Below, piece by piece: positions 1-11,020 of a DNA stretch of 64,000 bases (its first letter is position 1; every line of letters begins with the position of its first letter). Under the pieces are notes generated by a model. That model was given only the letters and a program-made list of their open reading frames with translations. It was not told the origin of the DNA and did no database searches. Origin of the DNA: Lunularia cruciata. Lineage: Eukaryota; Streptophyta; Marchantiopsida; Lunulariales; Lunulariaceae. A program made the translations under genes and the position numbers. The DNA lies in NCBI GenBank assembly GCA_948567375.1, contig OX419757.1, positions 38,316,001-38,380,000 of the forward strand. Direction: 5' to 3'.

Positions 1-3000
1 GCATGTTCAGTTTGTCCATCAATTTTTGAAGATGATAGGCCATGAACAAAGCAAGCTTGGTGCCAAGTATCTCGAAGAGTGCTTGCCAAAATTTTCCAAT
101 GAACCAAGGATCACGGTCAGAGATGAGTACACACGGCATCCCATGATGTTTGAATACATTGTCAAAGTAGATTTGTGCCAAGGTTGGAGCATCCATAGTA
201 TCAACTATTGGTGTCAAATGGATTTGCTTACTAACCTTATCCACAATTACCCCAATTGTTGTATGACCTTGCTTTGTTTTGGGCAAGGAGGTAATGAGAT
301 TTAAGCTCATATGTTCCCAACAAGTAGATGAAATAAGGAGTGGTTGAAGGAGTCCACTCGGTTTCTTGTTATTGGCCTTGTTGCATTGGAAACTCTCACA
401 TGATTGAACAAACTCCCAAAAATCTTGTGCTATGTTGGGCTACCACCATTGGCGTTGGAGGGGACCCAAGGTCTTGTCCACACCCATGTGACTAGCAATT
501 CGTAAATCATGGGCTTCTTGAAGGCACACAAGTTGGAGATCACCTTTGGCTGGAACATAGATCCGGTCCTCATGGTTTGTACTCAAGTTTCATGTCAAAT
601 AATTGGAGTTGCTCCTCCCATTGATGATGTTGACTCTTCATGTGTTCCAAGTGTAAGGTCTACAACAATGGTTAAGATCACTTGCATGATCACTTGTTTC
701 TCCAAGAGATAATGCCTCCATACCTTGGTAGCATATACCATTACAAGTGTTCTTGATCTCAAGTAAGCTAATTTCTTTCAGTTGTATTTAGTCGACGAGA
801 CACAAAGGCAATGGGATGTAGTCCATATGGGAATTCTTGTTGCAACATGGCTCCAATTGCAAAGTTAGAAGTATCAAAATATACCACACAAGGTGTTGAG
901 GATCATATGGTTGAAGAACGGATCTTGAAGACACCATATGTTTCAACTTTTAGAATGCTTCTTTGTGCTTGGTGGTCCATTGGAAGCTCAAGTTCTCTCC
1001 CAAGAGGTCTCCAAGAGGTCAATGGTGCAATCACATGAGCATAATGGTGGATGAACAGTTGGTAAGAATTGGCCAATCTATTAAATGCTTGTACTTTTGT
1101 TGCATCTTTTGAAGTAGGCCAATCAACAATGGCCTTGATTTTCTCCTCTTTCATCTTGATCTCCTCCAATGAGATCTTGTGACACAAGAAGAAAACATTT
1201 TTCTACCAAAAGACACACTTCAACTTCTTGTGGTAAAATTTTGATTGTCGTAGTTGTCTTAGGACTTCTCGCACATGATTCATGTGTTTTGCCTCTATCT
1301 TGCTATAGATTAAGATATCATCCAAGAACACCACCACATACAATTCAATAGTCCATCCAACACCCAATGCATCTGATCAATGAAGATTGTTGGAGCATTA
1401 GTGAGCTCGAAAGGTAGAACTCTCTACTTGAAATGCCCATACCTTGTGCAAAAGGTAGTCTTTTACACATCCTTCCTATCAATAAGGATTTGCCAATAGC
1501 CATTGCAAAGATCTAACTTGGAAAAGTATCATGCTCCACTCAATCGATCAAGCAAGTCATTGATCTGAAGGCAAGGGATATGCATTCTTCATTGTTTGCT
1601 TATTGAGCACACGATAATCAATACAAAAACAAAGTCCTCCATCCTTCTTCAAAACAAATAGTATCGGTGCTTTCTTAGGAGAGGTACTATGTTGTATGAA
1701 GTCCTTATCCAACAACTTTGTTAGTGTTGTTTGCAACTCTTCCAACTCCTTTGGTGAGAGCCGATAGATTGGTCTTCTCACTAAAGTACCTCCTGGCAAT
1801 AACTCAATCTTGAAGGACATATCACGATTGGAGGGTAATCCCTTCGGCAGATTATCCGGAAACACGTCCACAAACTCTTGAACTATTTGATGAACCATTG
1901 CTTGATGAGGCTCTTGGCCCTCCTCATATTGTCCTTGTGCAATCGGCTTGATCCACATTGCAAAAACAGACTTATCTTCCTCCAAAGCTTACTCTATGGC
2001 TGATTCACTAACAAACTTCCTATCTAGGGACTCATCTTTCTTCCAAGCTTACTCCATGACTGCTTTCTTGGCAAACTTCCCATCTTGGGACTCATCTCCC
2101 TTCAAGGTTTGCTCTATGGCTACCTTCTCAACCAACTTCTCATCCTTGGACTGATTATTCTTAGGTGTCTTACTCAAAGGTGCCAAACAACCTAATCATA
2201 AATTCCTACCTTGATGTGGTAGTTGTATTTGTTGTCGGTTCCAATCAAATCAAACCTTATGATGTTCAAGCCAAGGTAGTCCTAGAATGACATCATGGTG
2301 TAGAGGTGCCACTATAAACCTCATACACTCCAAATACTCCTTCCCAATCTTGAAGGTAATAGGATGCAAGGTACGGAATGTAGAACCTTTTCTACCATCC
2401 GCCATCATCAATCTACTTCCAATTATTGGCAAAATAGGAATATCCAATTCCTTTGCTACTTTCATAGACATGAAATTCTCTGAACTTCCAGAATCAACCA
2501 ATATCCTACAATCCCAATTAGATATCATACCTTGCAAGTGAAGCAAACTTGTATAGGTTGAGCCTTCAATCCCATTAGAACTAATCAAGCTCCCAATAAG
2601 TGGCTCAAAATCTCCTATTAGGATTCCTCATTTCCTTGATCATTCTATTCAACAAATTCCATCCTGGCAACTTGTCAAGGTCACCCATTCTTAAGTGGAT
2701 ATTAAACAATGCAATGTCCAACTTGACAAAAATAAAAACAACTTCCATTTTGTCTCAATCTTTCTCTATCCACTGTACCAAGTGGTCTCCGTTGGATAGC
2801 ATCAATCTCTATTGGTGTTGGTTCCTCCACCCGAGCGTACTATACTGGCAGGCTTTATATAGATTGAGGTCAAGACCAAATTGTTGCAACCAAGGAAACA
2901 AAGGGTTTAGCCAATTGCATGGCTTCTTCCATGTTTTATGGTTCTTGCATGGTCACCTCTTGGTTTGTGACTTCAATCCCCTCACAAATTGATCCAAAAC

Positions 3001-3239
3001 TTCACCTTCTTGTATATCTGAAATTTGCATGATGATGTTATGAAATTTTTGATATAGCTCCTTATAGAGCCAATTTGCTTCAACTCCACCAATTTATCTT
3101 GTGCGGCTCGTGTGGCATTTATAGTTTGAAATTGACCAAGTATTGTCTCCTTGAATTCTGCCCAAGTCAAGATGAGTGCAACAATATGTTGCTTAGCTCA
3201 CTCCACTCAAATTGCTACCAAAGTTTTGCCACACTATCC
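1..3239 (-). mobile_element. Outer Ty3/gypsy chromovirus, family 1, downstream part (decayed)
   Basis: This is the older host element of a nested pair, read on the minus strand. From high to low coordinates it carries the end of gag (about 2982-3239), a decayed zinc knuckle (about 2700-2750), the aspartic protease with an LVDSGSS active site (2250-2588), a linker of 60-bp repeats (about 1980-2155), the reverse transcriptase start with [10 protein letters not shown]-like and FCIDYR motifs (1557-1985), RT/RNase H connection (903-1187), and the start of integrase at the window edge. Frameshifts and stops break every domain. Its integrase still encodes the catalytic glutamate of GQTE (complement of 6-8). 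The reading is cut at 3240-3244 by the insertion of the younger plus-strand copy and resumes at 8882. The 3' LTR lies outside the window. Confidence 0.9.
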
Positions 3240-3244
3240 AATTG
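3240..3244. repeat. Target site duplication, left copy (AATTG)
   Basis: The five bases AATTG immediately precede the 5' LTR of the inner element and are repeated at 8877-8881 immediately after its 3' LTR. In the outer element this site is a single AATTG inside gag. Confidence 0.92.
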
Positions 3245-3668
3245 TGTAACAATATGGAGTTTAGAGACAAAGTTTAGTCGGGCTTACGAAGTAGAGAATA
3301 AGACAAAATAGCCTAGAATATTCTAGAAGCATCTAAGAAGCTTCTTGGGAAGCTTCCTAACTAGTTAACTTGCGCCCTAAGCAGGTAGCTTCTAGAAGGA
3401 AGCTTCTAGAAGCTTCTAACTAGCTTAGCTAGCACGCCAAGTAGGCGGCTTCTAGAAGGAAGTTTCTTGGGAAGCTTCCTAGTTAACTTGGCTTGCACTC
3501 CAAGAAAGCGGCTCAAGGAAGCTTCTTGAGAAGCTTCAAGAGTCTTGTATGCTACCTATAAATACCAAGGCTGAAGCTCATACTAGGTATTCAGAGTTTT
3601 TCCTCATTTAAGTGTCCCAATGTGAGTTTCCATTCTCCTATTTCTCTCCTCGGTTTTGGTCTTTTACA
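3245..3668 (+). repeat. 5' LTR of inner element
   Basis: The LTR begins TGTAACAATATGG and ends TTTTACA. It is rich in GAAGCTTC and TTCTAGAA words and holds a TATA box (CTATAAATA, 3556-3564) about 110 bp before its end. It has an 8-bp segment near the 3' end (about 3653-3660) that the 3' LTR lacks. Confidence 0.93.
3316..3564 (+). promoter_or_regulatory. LTR promoter with arrays of heat-shock-element units and TATA box
   Basis: The eukaryotic heat shock element is built of alternating GAA and TTC units spaced by two bases. Perfect spacing is seen at 3316-3328 (GAA-TTC-GAA) and 3399-3416 (GAA-TTC-GAA-TTC). Two-unit blocks lie at 3337-3344, 3349-3356, 3518-3525 and 3530-3537, and a TTC-GAA pair lies at 3390-3397. 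The last block ends about 20 bp upstream of the TATA box at 3556-3564. The same layout recurs in the 3' LTR (8532-8544 and 8615-8632). The sequence pattern is seen directly; heat inducibility is inference. Confidence 0.6.
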
Positions 3669-3682
3669 TTGGTATTAGAGCA
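3669..3682 (+). promoter_or_regulatory. Primer-binding site (initiator tRNA-Met type)
   Basis: Directly after the 5' LTR stands TTGGTATTAGAGCA. It differs by one base from the TGGTATCAGAGC word complementary to the 3' end of plant initiator tRNA-Met, the usual primer of plant LTR elements. Confidence 0.8.
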
Positions 3683-3689
3683 AGAATGG

Positions 3690-4790
3690 GATGGATGGAA
3701 TTTATGGACCACCAAATCCACTTCCGCCAAACCATTGGGACTTTCATGTCCAGATATTACCAAAACATCATTTCACACAATTCATCACCTCATAATTCAG
3801 GTAGGATTTTCTACATATGATCACCGTGTCAGAGGAACCCTTGATACTTCTAGTTGTATCTTATGGAGAACGGTGGACGTGTTGTATCTATGTGTTAATC
3901 AACTAAATAAATTGAGGGTAGTGGAATAGAGTAGTAACAATTGCGGCAATACCGGATGTTATCCTTGCAATGCAACAACAAATCAAGCATCTTACTTGAT
4001 TGTTGGATGAACAAGACCAGCAACGACGAGAACAAATAGACAGAGCGCCAGTTCAAGATGGAGAAGATTGCATTTGATTTCCGAAACCCAAGGTGTTTGA
4101 AGGCAAGAATCTTCCAAGCACAATGGAGAATTTTGTGTTTGATTGTGAACGTTACTTTGAAGCCACCAATCTTCAAGACGAGCGGAAACAAATTCTCTTG
4201 GCTTCTAGCCAATTGGATGGTGTGGCAAAACTTTGGTGGCAATTCCAAGTAGAAAGAGCTGAACGACATATTGTTACACCAATTTTGACATGGGCAAAAT
4301 TCAAGGATGCAATACTTGGTCAATTTCAGACTATAAATGCCACCCAAGCTGCACGAGATAAATTGGCGGAGTTGAGGCAGATTGGCTCAATGAGAAGCTT
4401 CATCACACAATTTCAGAATATCATCATGCAAATTCTAGATATCCAAGAAGGTGAAGTTCTGGATCGATTTGTGCAAGGATTGAAGTCACGAACTAGATTG
4501 GAGGTGACCATGCAAGAGCCACATAACGTAGAAGAAGCCATGCAATTGGCTGAGCGTTTTGATTCCTTAGTTGCAACAACTTGGTCTCGACCTCGACCTA
4601 CACAAAACCTACCATTACCACGAGTGGAAGAACCGGTACCAATGGAGATTGATGCTATCCAACAAAGACCACTTGGCACAGCAGATAGAGAAAGATTACG
4701 ATAAAATGGAGGTTGCTTTTATTGTCGCCAAGTTGGACATCGCATTGCTGAATGTCCACTTAGGAATGGGCGACCTCGACAAGTTGCCCA
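3690..4790 (+). pseudogene. gag of inner family-1 element (broken)
   Basis: The best-preserved part, 4093-4704, encodes a retrotransposon gag core with LWWQF, TWAKFKDAILGQF and a RFVQGLKSRTR-like segment. A stop codon (TAA, 4702-4704) separates it from the nucleocapsid zinc knuckle, which follows in the same frame as C-F-Y-C-x4-H-x4-C at about 4714-4755. Another stop near 4075 cuts the N-terminal part. A PMEID segment just before the knuckle is shared with the other copies in the window. The protein would bind and package the element RNA; here it is truncated. Confidence 0.85.
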
Positions 4791-4865
4791 GATGGAGTTT
4801 GTGGAACAGAATGATCAAGGAAATGAAGAATCTCAATAGGAGATTTCGAGCCACCTACTGGGAGC

Positions 4866-7800
4866 TTGATTAGTTCCAATGGGATTGAAGGCTTGACCTA
4901 TGCAAGTTTGCTTCACTTGCAAGGTACGATATCTAATCGTGGTTGTAGAATTTTGGTTGATTCTGGAAGTTCAGAGCATTGCATATCTATGCAAGTAGCA
5001 AAGGAATTGGGTATTCCTATCAAGCCAGTGATTGGAAGTAGTTTGATGATGGCGGATGGTAGAAAAGGTTCTACATTCCGCACCTCGCATCCTGTTACCT
5101 TCAAGATTGGGAAGGAGTATTTGGAGTGTATGAGGTTTGTAGTGGCACCTCTACACTATGATATCATTCTGGGTCTACCTTGGCTTGAACGTCATAAGGT
5201 TCAATTTGATTGGACCCGACGTCAAATTCAAGTACAACACCAAGGTAGGAATTTCCGATTAGGTTGTCTGGCACCTCTGAGTAAGACAACTAAGAATAGT
5301 CAGTCCCAAGATGGGAAGTTTGTTGAGAAGGTAGCCATAGAGCAAATTTGGAAGGGAGATGAGTCCCAAGATGGGAAGTTTGCCAAGAAGGCAACCATGG
5401 AGCAAGCTTGGAAGAGAGATGAGTCCCTAGAAGGGAAGTTTGTTAATGAAGCAGCCATAGAGCAAGCTTTGGAGGAAGATAAGTTTGTATTCGAGAGTGG
5501 ATCAAGCCGATTGCACAAGAACAATCCAAGGAGGGCCAAGTGCCGCATCAAGCAGCGGTTGATCAGATAGTTCAAGAGTTTACAAATGTGTTTCTGGATG
5601 ATCTACCAAAGGGATTACCCTTTGATCAAGGTGTGCCCTTCAAGATTGAGTTATTGCCAAGGAGTACTGCAGTGAGTAGACCAATCTATCGGCTCTCACC
5701 AAAGGAGTTGGAGGTGTTGCGAACAACACTTACAGAGTTGTTGGAGAAGGATTTCATATGACATAGTACCTCTCCATGGGGAGCACCGGTACTATTTGTT
5801 CCAAGAAGGATGGAGGACTTTGTTTCTGTATTGATTACCGTGGGCTTAATAAGCAAACCATGAAGAATGCATATCCCTTGCCTCGGATCGACAACCTGCT
5901 TGACCAATTAAGTGGAGCACGCTACTTTTCCAAGTTGGATCTTTGTAGCGGCTATTGGCAAATTCCTATTGAAAGAGAGGACGTGCAAAAGACTGCCTTT
6001 TGCACAAGGTATGCACATTTTGAGTGGAGAGTTCTACCATTTGGACTCACTAATGCTCCAGCAATCTTCATGGATCAAATGCATTGGGTGTTGGAGGGAC
6101 TATTGGATCAATCCGTGATAGTTCTTAGATGATATCTTAATCTATAGTAGGACAGAGGCAGAACACAAGAATCATGTGCGAGAAGTCCTAAGATGACTAC
6201 AACAGTGGAAATTTTACTGCAAGAAGTCAAAGTGTGCTTTTTGGCAGAAAGAGGTTACCTTCTTGGGTCATAAGATCTCATTAGAGGGGATCAAGATGGA
6301 AGAAGAGAAGATCAAGGCCATTACTGATTGGCCTACCCCGAAGGATGCTACAGAAGTACGAGCATTCAATGGATTGGCCAGTTTTTACCGATGGTTCATC
6401 CACTATTATGCTCACGTGGCTGCACCATTGACTGACCTCTTGGGAAAGAAATTGAGCTTCTAGTGGACCACCAAGCATGAAGAAGCATTCCGGAAGTTAA
6501 AGCATATGGTGTCTTCAAGACCTATTCTTCAACCATATGATCCTCAACTACCTTGTGTGGTTGATTTTGATGCTTCTAACTTTGCAATTGGAGTTGTGTT
6601 GCAACAGGAATTTCTAGATGGACTACATCTTATTGCCTTTCTGTCTCGCCGACTAAATACAGCTGAAAGAAATTACTCTGCTCTAGATCAGGAACAACTT
6701 GCAATGGTATATGCCACCAAGGTATGGAGGCATTATCTCTTGGGGAAACAAGTGATCATGCAAACTGATCACAAACCATTGTTGCAGACCTTACACTTGG
6801 AGCACATAAAGAGTCGCATCATCAATGGGAAGAGCAATTCCAATTGTTTGACATCAAACTTGAGTACAAACCAGGTCGGTTCCCTGTCATCCACGATGCT
6901 CTATCAAGACGACCTGATTTGAAGGATCTTCCTCTCATCATGGTGGCAATTACAATGGTGTCCATTGACCCTAAGGTCCATAATGAGTTTCAATCAGCTC
7001 TACAACAAGATCCCTTCTTCCAAATGGTACACGGTAATCTGACAGCACACAACGAGGAGTACAACACCTTCTCTTTCAAGGAAGGCCTTTTATTCCATGC
7101 AGAGCAGATCTATGTTCCAGCCAAAGGTTATCTTTGACTTGTGCGCCTTCAAGAAGCCCATGATTTACCAATAGCTTGTCACATGGGAGTGGACAAGACC
7201 TTGGGCACCCTCCAACGCCAATGGTGGTGGCCCAACATGACACGAGATGTTTGAGACTTTGTTTGATCATGTGAAAGTTGCCAACGGAACAAGGCCATCA
7301 ACCAGAAGCCGAGTGGACTCCTTCAACCACTTGCCATTCCATCCGCTCGTTGGGAGCATGTGAGCTTGGATCTCATCACATCCTTGCCAAAGACAAAACA
7401 AGGACACACCGCAATTGTGGTGTTTGTAGATAAGCTTAGTAAGCAAATCCACTTGGCACCAACTTGTGATACCATGGATGCTCCAACCTTAGCACAAATC
7501 TACTTCAACAATGTCTTCAAGCATCATGGGATGCCACGTGTACTCATCTCCAACCGAGATCCTCGATTTACCGGGAAATTTTGGCAAGCACTCTTCCAGA
7601 TACTCGGCACAAAGCTTGCTTTATCCACGGCCTATCATCCTCAAACTGATGGACAAACCAAACGTGCCAATCGTACATTGGAGGATATGTTACGGGCCTT
7701 TGTCAATGTTCACCATACCAACTGGGATGAATGTCTTGCAACTGTAGAATTTGCCTACAACAATTCCAAATAGGCAAGCACCGGATTTTCTCCCTTCTTT

Positions 7801-8450
7801 ATCAATTTTGGCCAAGATCCGCTTGTTCTAGATTCTCTTCTTGCTCCCCCTCCCTCTTAGGTTTCTCATACTTCTACATTCTTGACCACTATATCCCAAT
7901 CTCTCCAACAAGCCAAATCTCACCTCCTTGTTGCTCAGAATCGCCAAAAACAATATGTAGACCATCATCGTCGTGATCTCACCTTTGAAGTTGGTGATAA
8001 AGTCATGTTATCCTCTAGTAACCTCCCTCTCCCACTTGATACCCAAGTTCGTAAACTTGCTCCTAATTGGATAGGACTCTTTGACATCACTCACATTATC
8101 TCTCCTGTTGCTTATCGACTTGCCTTACCTTGTCACATGCGTATCCATCCTGTCTTTCATGTTTCCAAGTTAAAACCCTTTGTTCCTAACCCTTCTTCCT
8201 TTTCCTCTTGAGTCCAACCTCTCCCTCTTCCTATCCCTATCAATGATCATGAGGAGTACGAAGTTGATTGTATCCTTGCGCGTTGCCATATTCAACAGGG
8301 CCGTCGCCAACATACGGAGTACAAGGTCCTTTGGAAAGGGTATCCACTTCATGATGCCACATGGGAACCTCTTTCTCACCTCCAGAATGCACAGATGGCT
8401 ATCAAGGACTTCGAAGCTTTACTAGCAACAAGGACATCACCAACTAGCGG
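4866..8450 (+). pseudogene. pol (PR-RT-RNaseH-IN-chromodomain) of inner family-1 element
   Basis: The domains in order are: aspartic protease with LVDSGSS and DIILGLPWL (about 4866-5230); a linker of three 60-bp repeats (5304-5483); reverse transcriptase (5540-6460) with [20 protein letters not shown] and an LDDILIYS catalytic box around 6125-6150 that sits behind a frameshift; RNase H (6506-6920) with DASNFAIG and QTDHKPL; integrase with an H2C2 finger (about 7140-7290) and catalytic core (7360-7770); and a chromodomain (about 8235-8400) with YEVD, LWKGY and ATWEP. Breaks include stops at 5759, 6461 and 7771, several frameshifts, and lysine in place of the third catalytic residue of integrase (7660-7662). 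The protein is not functional as it stands. Confidence 0.9.
5304..5483 (+). repeat. Three tandem 60-bp repeats in the PR-RT linker
   Basis: Units 5304-5363, 5364-5423 and 5424-5483 each encode a 20-residue block of the form SxxGKFxxxAxxEQxxxxDE. The same array is present in the outer copy (about 1980-2155) and in the 43169-47117 copy (about 5 kb scale position 45010-45190). It is reduced to one unit in the copy at 22925-22985. Confidence 0.85.
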
Positions 8451-8460
8451 TGGGGGAATA
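8446..8460 (+). promoter_or_regulatory. Polypurine tract of inner element
   Basis: The purine-rich AGCGGTGGGGGAATA lies immediately upstream of the 3' LTR. That is where plus-strand priming of an LTR element takes place. Confidence 0.7.
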
Positions 8461-8876
8461 TGTAACAATATGGAGTTTAGAGACAAAGTTTAGTCGGGCT
8501 TACTAAGTAGAGAATAAGACAAAATAGCCTAGAATATTCTAGAAGCATCTAAGAAGCTTCTTGGGAAGCTTCCTAACTAGTTAACTTGCGCCCTAAGCAG
8601 GTAGCTTCTAGAAGGAAGCTTCTAGAAGCTTCTAACTAGCTTAGCTTGCACACCAAGTAGGCGACTTCTAGAAGGAAGCTTCTTGAGAAGCTTCCTAGTT
8701 AACTTGGCTTGCACTCCAAGAAAGCGGCTCAAGGAAGCTTCTTGAGAAGCTTCAAGAATCTTGTATGCTACCTATAAATACCAAGGCCGAAGCTCATACT
8801 AGGCATTCAGAGTTTTCCCTCATTCAAGTGTCCCAATGTGAGTTTTCATTCTCCTATTTCTCTCCTCGGTTTTACA
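8461..8876 (+). repeat. 3' LTR of inner element
   Basis: This 416-bp LTR has TG...CA ends, is collinear with 3245-3668 and is followed by the AATTG target duplication. It keeps the four-unit GAA/TTC array (8615-8632) and a TATA box near 8772-8780. Confidence 0.93.
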
Positions 8877-8881
8877 AATTG
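8877..8881. repeat. Target site duplication, right copy (AATTG)
   Basis: This is the second copy of the 5-bp target duplication of the inner Ty3/gypsy insertion. It is identical to 3240-3244. Confidence 0.92.
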
Positions 8882-9405
8882 GCTAGAAGCCAAGAGAATT
8901 TGCTTCTATTCATCTTGGACATTGGTAGCTTCAAAGTAACGTTTACAGTCAAACACAAAATTCTCCACTATGCCCAAAAGATTCTTGCCTTCAAACAACT
9001 TGGATTTTGGAAATCAGATTTGGTCTTCTCCACCTTGAACTAGTGCTCTCTCTTTGTGTTCTTGTTGTTCTTGGTCTTGTTCATCCAACAATCAAGTGAG
9101 GTGTTCAATTTATTGTTGCATAGCAATGATAATGTTTGGTATTGCGGCCATGGCTACTACTCTATCCCACTAATCCCAATTTGTCTAATTTATTAACACA
9201 TAGATGTAGCATGTCCATCATTCTCCATACAACCAGAAGTATCAATGGTTCCTCAAACAAGATGATCATATGCAAAAATCCTACCCAAAGTGCAAGATGA
9301 TGAATTATGTGAAACGATGCTTGGGTAATACTTGGACACAAATCCCAATGGTTTGGTAGAAGTGGATTTGGTGGTCCATCCATCCCATTCCTACTCTATT
9401 CTCAA
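8882..9405 (-). mobile_element. Outer Ty3/gypsy element, family 1, 5' part (gag start and leader)
   Basis: This stretch continues the outer minus-strand element after the younger insertion. Its first bases match, in reverse complement, the gag segment around 4100-4230 of the inner copy, exactly where the reading stopped at 3239. The gag N-terminal region runs to about 9385. A decayed primer-binding site equivalent to the TGGTATTAGAGC of the inner copy sits at about 9390-9405, next to the LTR. No reading frame is intact. Confidence 0.85.
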
Positions 9406-9821
9406 TGTAAAAGTCCAAGACCAAGGAGAGAAATATGAGAATGGAAGCTCACATTGGGACACTTGAATGAGGGAAAATTCCAAATGCCTAGCATGAGCTT
9501 TGGCTCTTGTATTTGTGTGGAACATACAAGGCCCTCAAGATGCTTCTCAAGAAGCTTCCTTGAGCCACTTTTTTGGAATGCAAGCCAACTTAACTAAGAA
9601 GCTTCTCAAGAAGCTTCCATCTAGAAGTCGCTTACTTGGTGTGCAAGCTAAGCTAGTTGGAAGCTTCCTTCCAAAAGCTACCTACTTGGGGTGCAAGCTA
9701 AGCTAGCCGTGAAGTTTCCCAAGAAGCTTCCTAGATACTTTTAGAATATTCTATGCTAAGTTTTCTTATTTGCTACTTTGTTAGTCCTACTTACTTTGTT
9801 GCTAAACCCCATATTGCTACA
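9406..9821 (-). repeat. 5' LTR of the outer family-1 element
   Basis: This is a 416-bp LTR in minus orientation with TG...CA ends. It aligns throughout with the two LTRs of the inner copy (3245-3668 and 8461-8876), including the runs of AAGCTTC/GAAGCTTC words. The perfect four-unit heat-shock-like array of the inner LTRs is shortened here, consistent with greater age. Beyond 9821 the similarity to family 1 stops. Confidence 0.85.
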
Positions 9822-9899
9822 ACTTTCCATAGTAGCCCGACCACTCCGTAACTCTAGGTGTAGGTCAAAGCACCTATCACTAGTGTGACTAAATTTGTG

Positions 9900-11020
9900 G
9901 CAATGTTCACATTACCTTTGTGTTGGTTCTGATGCACTTAAGGTATCGGGTCCATTGCCCTAAAGGCACTCTTTCCTATGATGAGGTCCACCACAAGTCC
10001 AACAAGCAACACCACCACTCATTAGCTAATGTTGACCCAAAAATGAAGGTAAGGGTCTAACTACAATAGGCCCTCCACTTGCTCCATAGGACCTAGGCTA
10101 CCTTGTCTTCAAAAACCAATTGGACTCGATGCACTCTACTGCACTCTAGAAGAAGTCATACTTGTGAATGAGGTCTCCCTACCAAATCTAGATGTCACCA
10201 CTCTCTCTTCTACCATGTTGAGCTCAATATGCTCAGCCAAACCAAAGACCATTGCCAAAGTAGGCAAAGTAGCCTATAACAATGTAGCATCACAAACTCT
10301 ATGTCAAAACTTCCCATTTAGTATCCCATACCAAAATTGGACTGCTTGGGCCTCAATAACTCCCTAAGTGAAACTAATCAGCCAATTCATGCAAGTGTAT
10401 GCCTTGCATAGGCTCTCTCTAGCCTTCCATTGGAACTCCTACAAGCTCCTCAACTTGTCAGTATGCACTCCCTGGTAGTTCTTCTTGAAACACTAGAAGA
10501 ACTCAACCATAGGGTTAAACCTTGGTACTACACCACCTCCTATAGCGATACATCCACTTGTAGAAGCACCATCTCCAACTAGTGCACCTCCACTAACTCC
10601 ACCAATGCTACTTGAGCTAGAAATTGTGGAGTACAACCGATCTAACCCTAGCAACCAAGCTTGAAATAATGGAGATATAGTTTGGAGACCAATATTGTTT
10701 CCATAACTCAATCTCCTCCAAGTGAGCTCTCTTGAACTCATGGTAGTTGTCCATTGGTAGACACTCCAAATGTTGAAACAAGCCCTTCCATGCCCTGAAG
10801 GGTGTGAACAAAGTTGGGTTCCACATCTACTGCAGACCACACCAACTATAGAACTCCTCAATGACATCATCCAACTCAATTCAATGGTACCCACTATACT
10901 AGAGTAACTCCTAGGGCCTTTGGAGGCTCTATAAATCTTGTCCATGTTCCACAACAACAATGCAAACATACCAAGGGCACTCTCAATTGAATTAGCTCCT
11001 ATGTCAAACTCCAACTTAGA
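9900..11020 (-). pseudogene. Decayed gag of an unrelated LTR-element family
   Basis: On the minus strand, a zinc-knuckle-like C-W-T-C-G-G-P-H-H-R-K-E-C is encoded at 9966-10004. Upstream of it, at higher coordinates, are gag-like fragments such as a WKARESLCKAYTCMNWLI-type segment near 10400 and an ELWKQYW segment at 10617-10826. The frame is broken many times. The outer family-1 element appears to be inserted at its downstream side. No LTR of this family was found. Assignment to gag rests on the knuckle and general composition, so it is tentative. Confidence 0.4.

Larger units (their letters stand above)
3245..8876 (+). mobile_element. Inner Ty3/gypsy chromovirus, family 1, full length (5632 bp)
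   Basis: This is a complete LTR retrotransposon inserted into another copy of its own family in opposite orientation. It has two LTRs (424 and 416 bp), a primer-binding site for initiator tRNA-Met, gag with a CCHC knuckle, protease, reverse transcriptase, RNase H, integrase, a C-terminal chromodomain and a polypurine tract. The domain order PR-RT-RH-IN-CHD defines a chromovirus of the Ty3/gypsy group. The LTRs differ at about 12 positions by eye, mostly C/T or G/A transitions, plus one 8-bp indel near the end. It is therefore the youngest element here, but not brand new. Stops and frameshifts make it non-autonomous. Confidence 0.95.

Noticed and set aside
10493-11014. 173-codon minus-strand frame in the gag relic
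   Set aside because: Its serine/glycine-rich sequence is out of register with the gag-like fragments in the neighbouring frame (10617-10826), so it is probably a chance frame.
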